NCBI GenBank assembly: GCA_024689285.1
Contig: JAILDR010000070.1
Location: 1 to 10,034, forward strand
Reading direction: 5' to 3'
Length of the DNA: 10,034 bases
Source: Bacteroidales bacterium
GTDB taxonomy: Bacteria; Bacteroidota; Bacteroidia; Bacteroidales; F082
Part shown: one piece after another, positions 6,372-10,034 of the stretch
Layout of the letters: the number at the start of each line of letters is the position of its first letter
Position numbering within the stretch: the first letter of the stretch is position 1
Program-made: the position numbers and the translations under genes
The notes under the pieces: model-generated
The model's database searches: none
What the model was told of the DNA's origin: nothing
The model's input: the letters and a program-made list of their open reading frames with translations, nothing else

Positions 6372-6821
6372 ATGAACTTAAGTAATCTTAAACCCGCTGA
6401 AGGTTCAATTAAACACTCTAAACGTATTGGTCGTGGTGCTGGTTCTGGTAAGGGTGGTACCTCTACGCGTGGTAATAAGGGTGCCAAGGCTCGTTCGGGT
6501 TATCACCAGAAGGTGGGCTTCGAAGGTGGCCAGATGCCTCTCTATCGCCGTGTTCCCAAGTTCGGTTTCAAGAATATCAACCGTGTTGAGTATGTTGGTA
6601 TCAACATTGATACTCTTAACTCGTTGGCTGAAGCAAAAAATATCACTGATTTCAACATTGAGGTGCTGAAACAGAATGGTCTCATTTCGGGAAAGGATCG
6701 CATTAAGATTCTGGGCCGCGGTGAGCTTTCCAAGGCTCTGAATGTTACTGCTCACGCTTTCTCGGCTGCCGCCAAAAAAGCCATTGAGGATAAAGGTGGT
6801 GTTGCAACTGTTATCGAATAA
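6372..6821 (+). CDS. rplO: 50S ribosomal protein L15
   Basis: Encodes 149 residues; family range is about 144-150. The N-terminal extension that reaches into 23S rRNA is Gly/Arg/Lys-rich: LKPAEGSIKHSKRIGRGAGS at 6-25, GKGGTSTRGNKGAKARSG at 26-43, then GFEGGQMPLYRRVPKFGF at 49-66. The C-terminal globular domain ends in AAKKAIEDKGGVATVIE. L15 enters late in 50S assembly. secY follows after 15 bases, the usual L15-SecY pairing in bacteria. A moderate Shine-Dalgarno site precedes it. Confidence 0.98.
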   Translation: MNLSNLKPAEGSIKHSKRIGRGAGSGKGGTSTRGNKGAKARSGYHQKVGFEGGQMPLYRRVPKFGFKNINRVEYVGINIDTLNSLAEAKNITDFNIEVLKQNGLISGKDRIKILGRGELSKALNVTAHAFSAAAKKAIEDKGGVATVIE

Positions 6822-6836
6822 AAACAAACTGTTACA

Positions 6837-8192
6837 ATGAAGCGATTTATACAGACACTTAAAAACATCTGGTCGATCGAGGATCTTCGGAAGCGTATAC
6901 TTTACACTCTGGGTTTAGTACTCGTTTACCGTATTGGTTCCTATGTTGTTCTGCCAGGTGTTGACCCCTCGCAGTTGCAGGGATTGCAAAAACAGGGTTC
7001 CGAAGGCCTGATGGGACTGCTTAATATGTTCTCGGGTGGTGCTTTCTCCAATGCCTCTATTTTTGCTCTGGGTATCATGCCGTACATCACTGCATCCATT
7101 GTGATTCAGTTGTTGGTGATGGTAGTGCCCTATTTCCAAAAAATGCAACGTGATGGTGAAAGTGGCCGTAGAAAGATGAATCAGATTACCCGGTGGTTGA
7201 CTGTCATTGTGACTGCCATGCAGGCCCCTGCCTACATCACCAATATGATGTACCAGCTTGGTGCCTCCTCCACCGCCATCTATCCGTTCGATGGCAGTGC
7301 CCCCTCTCCCTTCTTCTGGGTGAGTAGCATCATCATCCTCATCAGCGGTACGCTCTTTGTAATGTGGCTCGGTGAGCGCATCACCGATAAGGGTGTCGGT
7401 AATGGTATATCGCTCCTCATTATGATTGGTATCATCGCCCGTTTGCCGTTTGCTCTCTCGGCCGAGTTCGCTTCGCGTTTGTCGGAAGGCGGCGGTCTGG
7501 TGATGTTCCTCTTCGAGCTGGTGGTTCTGCTGGCCGTTATTCTGCTGGTTATCCTGTTGGTACAAGGTACCCGTCGTATTCCCGTGCAGTATGCTAAGCG
7601 TATTGTCGGTAATAAGCAGTATGGTGGTGTTCGTCAGTACATTCCTATCAAGGTCAATGCCGCAGGTGTCATGCCTATCATTTTTGCACAGGCTATCATG
7701 TTCCTGCCCATCACCTTCATGGGTTTTTCTAACAACAGCAGTTCCAAGTTTGCTATGGCCTTTGCCGATTATAACAGTTTCTGGTACAATTTGGTCTTTG
7801 CAATCCTTGTGATCGTGTTCACTTACTTCTATACCGCCATTGCCATCAACCCCAACCAGATGGCCGACGATATGAAGAAAAATGGTGGCTTTATTCCTGG
7901 AGTAAAGCCTGGTAAGAAGACGGCCGAGTATCTTGAGGGTATCCTTTCGAAGATTACCCTCCCTGGCTCGATCTTCCTGGCCATCGTAGCTATATTGCCC
8001 GCCATTATCCGTTTGTTTGGAGTGAACACCCAGTTTGCTCAGTTCTACGGTGGCACCTCACTCCTCATTCTCGTAGGTGTTATTCTCGACACGTTGCAGC
8101 AGATTGAGAGCCACCTTCTGATGCGCCACTATGATGGTTTGACAAAGACCGGTCGTATCAAGGGTCGTACTTCCATGTCCATACAAGCCTAA
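6837..8192 (+). CDS. secY: Preprotein translocase subunit SecY
   Basis: Encodes 451 residues, normal for SecY, the channel protein of the SecYEG translocon in the inner membrane, which passes unfolded proteins across or sideways into the membrane, driven by SecA or the translating ribosome. About ten hydrophobic segments are visible: TM1 near 22-40, a plug region near 55-75 (MFSGGAFSNAS), TM2 with LGIMPYITASIVIQLL at 78-93, and others up to about 405-420. The cytoplasmic GERITDKGVGNGISLLI (179-195) and the C5 loop NGGFIPGVKPGKKTAEYL (349-366), which contacts SecA and the ribosome, are intact. It ends with ESHLLMRHYDGLTKTGRIKGR (424-444). No signal peptide, as expected. Confidence 0.99.
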   Translation: MKRFIQTLKNIWSIEDLRKRILYTLGLVLVYRIGSYVVLPGVDPSQLQGLQKQGSEGLMGLLNMFSGGAFSNASIFALGIMPYITASIVIQLLVMVVPYFQKMQRDGESGRRKMNQITRWLTVIVTAMQAPAYITNMMYQLGASSTAIYPFDGSAPSPFFWVSSIIILISGTLFVMWLGERITDKGVGNGISLLIMIGIIARLPFALSAEFASRLSEGGGLVMFLFELVVLLAVILLVILLVQGTRRIPVQYAKRIVGNKQYGGVRQYIPIKVNAAGVMPIIFAQAIMFLPITFMGFSNNSSSKFAMAFADYNSFWYNLVFAILVIVFTYFYTAIAINPNQMADDMKKNGGFIPGVKPGKKTAEYLEGILSKITLPGSIFLAIVAILPAIIRLFGVNTQFAQFYGGTSLLILVGVILDTLQQIESHLLMRHYDGLTKTGRIKGRTSMSIQA

Positions 8193-8209
8193 AACAAGTT
8201 GGATAGAGA

Positions 8210-8986
8210 ATGATATTACTCAAAACCAAAGAAGAAATAGAGCTCATACGTGATGCCGGCCGCCTCCTCGGGGAAACCCTCGCGGAGGTGGGCCGTCACA
8301 TCCGTCCGGGTGTCACCACCGCCTATCTTGACCAGATTGGCGAACAGTACATCCGTGACCATGGGGCTAAACCTCTTTGCAAAGGTTTTGAGGGATTTCC
8401 GTCGGCATTCTGCATCTCCGTCAATGACGTTGTGGTGCACGGCATCCCGGGCGAGTATTTCATCAAGGAGGGTGACAATGTGTCACTTGACTGTGTTATT
8501 GAACTCAATGGATATGTGGCCGATTCGGCCTATACCTTTGCCGTTGGCGAAGTAAGTCCAGAGGTCAAAAGACTGATGAAAGTCACCCGTGAGGCGCTTT
8601 ACATTGGTTTGGACCTCTGCAAGGCGGGAAATCGCGTCGGAGACATTAGCCATGCAGTACAGATGCATTGCGAGAAGAACGGTTATTCCGTTGTTCGCGA
8701 ACTCTGTGGACATGGTGTCGGATTCCAGATGCATGAATCCCCCAATGTGCCCAACTATGGTGTTAAAGGTACAGGCCCCTTGCTCAAGGAGGGAATGGTA
8801 ATCGCTGTCGAACCGATGGTGTGTATGGGTTCAAAAAATGTAAAGTTCTCCAAGGAGGACGGATGGACCTGTCGTACACGCGATGGTAAACCGGCAGCCC
8901 ATTTCGAACACACTGTGGCCATTACCGCCGACGGCCCCGATATTCTCACCACCTTCGATTATATTGAGAAAAGCAACAAACAATAA
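8210..8986 (+). CDS. map: Methionine aminopeptidase, type I
   Basis: Encodes 258 residues, fitting the short bacterial type Ia enzyme without an N-terminal zinc domain. It removes the initiator Met from nascent proteins at the ribosome when residue 2 is small, acting after deformylation. The pita-bread-fold metal ligands are all present: D94, D105, H168, E201 and E233, with substrate-side H77 and H175. Motifs include [11 protein letters not shown] at 63-73, GHGVG at 167-171, MVIAVEPMV at 196-204 and FEHTVAIT at 232-239. An insertion-like stretch at about 208-227 (GSKNVKF to DGK) is one I recall from other MetAPs. It lies between secY and infA with 17-base gaps on both sides. Confidence 0.98.
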   Translation: MILLKTKEEIELIRDAGRLLGETLAEVGRHIRPGVTTAYLDQIGEQYIRDHGAKPLCKGFEGFPSAFCISVNDVVVHGIPGEYFIKEGDNVSLDCVIELNGYVADSAYTFAVGEVSPEVKRLMKVTREALYIGLDLCKAGNRVGDISHAVQMHCEKNGYSVVRELCGHGVGFQMHESPNVPNYGVKGTGPLLKEGMVIAVEPMVCMGSKNVKFSKEDGWTCRTRDGKPAAHFEHTVAITADGPDILTTFDYIEKSNKQ

Positions 8987-9003
8987 ACGGTAAGCATCAA
9001 AGA

Positions 9004-9222
9004 ATGGCAAAACAGGCATCCATACAATTAGATGGCACGGTCACCGAATCGCTCGGTAATGCCATGTTCCGTGTCGAGTTGGAAAACGGACATCAGATCA
9101 TTGCCCACATCTCTGGCAAGATGAGAATGCACTACATCAAGATATTGCCAGGCGACAAGGTGCAGATTGAGATGTCTCCCTACGACCTCTCTAAAGGCCG
9201 CATTACTTACCGTCACAAATAG
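9004..9222 (+). CDS. infA: Translation initiation factor IF-1
   Basis: Encodes 72 residues, the exact typical length. It is a single S1-type OB fold: [20 protein letters not shown], then [41 protein letters not shown] and KGRITYRHK, each a close match to the IF-1 family. IF-1 occupies the 30S A site during initiation with IF-2 and IF-3. It ends with TAG, whereas most genes here end with TAA. Gene order map-infA-rpmJ is shared with many bacteria. The leader is short (17 bases) and without a Shine-Dalgarno site. Confidence 0.99.
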   Translation: MAKQASIQLDGTVTESLGNAMFRVELENGHQIIAHISGKMRMHYIKILPGDKVQIEMSPYDLSKGRITYRHK

Positions 9223-9258
9223 GCTAGGAAAACAACAACAGATTAATAATTACACACA

Positions 9259-9375
9259 ATGAAAGTAAGAGTTTCAGTCAAGAAAAGATCACCCGAGTGC
9301 AAAGTAGTGCGCCGCCACGGTGTGGTCTATGTAATCAACAAGAAGAATCCTAAGTTCAAACAGAGACAAGGATAA
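9259..9375 (+). CDS. rpmJ: 50S ribosomal protein L36, zinc-free form
   Basis: Encodes 38 residues: [38 protein letters not shown]. Start MKVR-SVKKR and end KQRQG are the L36 signature. In zinc-binding L36 the ligands are Cys11, Cys14, Cys27 and His33; here they are S11, C14, N27 and F33, so zinc should not bind. This zinc-free type, with one leftover cysteine, is what I recall for Bacteroides relatives. L36 is the smallest 50S protein and supports 23S rRNA folding near the L7/L12 side. It stands between infA and rpsM, as in many genomes. Confidence 0.97.
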   Translation: MKVRVSVKKRSPECKVVRRHGVVYVINKKNPKFKQRQG

Positions 9376-9403
9376 TTAAAAAACAAAACAGTAAAAAGAA
9401 TTT

Positions 9404-9781
9404 ATGGCACGTATTGCAGGTATTGACTTACCCAAGAACAAAAGAGGAGAGATAGGCTTGACCTATATCTACGGAATCGGACGTAGCACCGCCAAAGAGA
9501 TTCTGGCCAAGGCCGGTATCGATGAAGGCAAGAAAGTGCAGGACTGGACCGATGACGAGCAGAACACCCTCCGTAACATCATCAACGATGAGTACAAAGT
9601 GGAAGGTGCCCTTCGCTCCGAGGTGCAGATGAACATCAAGCGACTGATGGATATCGGCTGCTACCGCGGCATCCGTCACCGCCTGGGTCTGCCCCTCCGT
9701 GGTCAGAGCACCAAGAACAACGCCCGTACTCGTAAGGGTAAGAAGAAAACAATCGCTAACAAGAAGAAAGCTACCAAGTAA
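9404..9781 (+). CDS. rpsM: 30S ribosomal protein S13
   Basis: Encodes 125 residues, normal length. The N-terminal helix-two-turn-helix domain reads [34 protein letters not shown] (given in parts: ARIAGIDLP at 2-10, [12 protein letters not shown] at 19-30). The tRNA- and rRNA-contacting stretch is [19 protein letters not shown] at 86-104 and [11 protein letters not shown] at 105-115, with a Lys-rich tail to 125. S13 is in the 30S head, pairs with S19, and makes bridges to L5 and 23S rRNA. It begins the alpha set (rpsM-rpsK-rpsD-rpoA-rplQ in most bacteria). A long 88-base gap separates it from rpsK. Confidence 0.98.
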   Translation: MARIAGIDLPKNKRGEIGLTYIYGIGRSTAKEILAKAGIDEGKKVQDWTDDEQNTLRNIINDEYKVEGALRSEVQMNIKRLMDIGCYRGIRHRLGLPLRGQSTKNNARTRKGKKKTIANKKKATK

Positions 9782-9869
9782 GTAAAGGTTGTAGCGCCCC
9801 AATCGCGGATTAGAATGTGACTTCAGGAGCGGTTGGTAGTAAGAAACAAAGTAAATCAAGCAAAAAGAA
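9782..9869 (+). ncRNA. Possible structured mRNA leader before rpsK
   Basis: This 88-base gap is the longest in the window. Its first 60 bases have mixed composition, unlike the A-rich leaders elsewhere. CCAATCGC at 9799-9806 pairs with GCGGTTGG at 9829-9836 (8 bp, one G-T pair, 22-base loop). Alternatives that exclude it: AATC/GATT at 9801-9811 with a GCG loop, and CGCCCC (9795-9800) with GGAGCG (9826-9831), one mismatch. GGTTGTAG (9787-9794) and GGTTGGTAG (9831-9839) form a near-direct repeat. The last part (9841-9869) is a normal A-rich leader. S4 controls the alpha operon through mRNA structure in E. coli; a leader here is an inference only. Confidence 0.4.
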
Positions 9870-10034
9870 ATGGCAAAAACTTCAAAACCGACCAAAAAAA
9901 GAGTCGTAAAAGTTGAACCTCAGGGAAGAGCATGCATCTTTGCATCCTTCAACAATGTTATCGTCTCGCTGACGAACAACGCCGGTCAAGTGATTTCTTG
10001 GTCGTCTGCTGGAAAAATGGGCTTCCGCGGATCG
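9870..10034 (+). CDS. rpsK: 30S ribosomal protein S11, N-terminal part
   Basis: The first 55 codons are present and the gene runs off the right edge (full length is usually about 125-130). After a basic start ([20 protein letters not shown]) the S11 core is clear: [19 protein letters not shown] at 21-39 and [15 protein letters not shown] at 41-55, matching the family pattern SFNNTIVTxTDxxGN and WSSAGxxGFKGSR. S11 lies on the 30S platform with S18 and S21, near the mRNA exit and the anti-Shine-Dalgarno region. The ATG at 9870 follows an A-rich leader (caaaaagaa). Gene order after rpsM supports the call. Confidence 0.97.
   Translation, partial: MAKTSKPTKKRVVKVEPQGRACIFASFNNVIVSLTNNAGQVISWSSAGKMGFRGS

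Noticed and set aside
6915..7565. Minus-strand open frame of 216 codons inside secY
   Set aside because: Product is very rich in His, Gln, Asn and Thr, as expected from the reverse complement of a hydrophobic membrane gene; SecY on the + strand is certain.
1718..8545. Further TAnnTTTG matches (for example in rplP, rplN, rplE and map)
   Set aside because: All lie within conserved coding sequence, several from a Thr-Phe or Ile-Phe codon pair (nTACCTTTG and similar), and have no gap or start site near; treated as chance.
9428..9895. Minus-strand open frame of 155 codons covering rpsM and the gap before rpsK
   Set aside because: Shadow of rpsM; no family resemblance and no start signals. The gap is better explained as mRNA leader of the + strand genes.
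1..10034. Search for terminators, insertion sequences, CRISPR arrays, tRNA genes and foreign inserts
   Set aside because: All gaps are 88 bases or less, no GC-rich hairpin with T run, no inverted terminal repeats, no spaced repeat array, no cloverleaf; codon use looks even throughout by eye.

Overview
The window is a stretch of the conserved ribosomal-protein super-cluster (S10, spc and alpha operons) of a Bacteroidota bacterium, most likely a Bacteroidales member of Prevotella type. The basis is the protein sequences (zinc-free forms of S14 and L36, an N-terminally extended L22 with an acidic tail), the order secY-map-infA-rpmJ-rpsM without adk, the A-rich leaders before most start codons instead of Shine-Dalgarno sequences, and a TAnnTTTG-type -7 element in one gap. 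The genus is inferred from recall of related sequences, not from a search.

Layout: all 24 genes lie on the + strand with very short gaps. Positions 1-2562 hold the end of the S10 operon: the last codons of rplB, then rpsS, rplV, rpsC, rplP, rpmC, rpsQ. Positions 2595-8192 hold the spc set: rplN, rplX, rplE, rpsN, rpsH, rplF, rplR, rpsE, rpmD, rplO, secY. Positions 8210-9375 hold map, infA and rpmJ. Positions 9404-10034 begin the alpha set with rpsM and the first 55 codons of rpsK, which is cut by the window edge. No gap exceeds 88 bases, and no intrinsic terminator (GC-rich hairpin plus T run) is visible, so read-through from end to end is plausible.

How the genes work together: the products are parts of the 30S and 50S subunits, plus the SecY translocon core, methionine aminopeptidase, which trims nascent chains at the tunnel exit, and initiation factor IF-1. 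The cluster therefore makes ribosomes, one step of initiation, and the first steps of nascent-chain processing and export in one co-expressed block.

I found no new biological system. The signals not explained by the coding genes are small and non-coding: an 88-base gap before rpsK that can form a stem (possible r-protein leader), an 80-base gap before rpsH with a candidate internal promoter and competing hairpins, a 61-base repeat-rich gap before rplP, and a contrast between a few genes with strong Shine-Dalgarno sequences and the A-rich majority.
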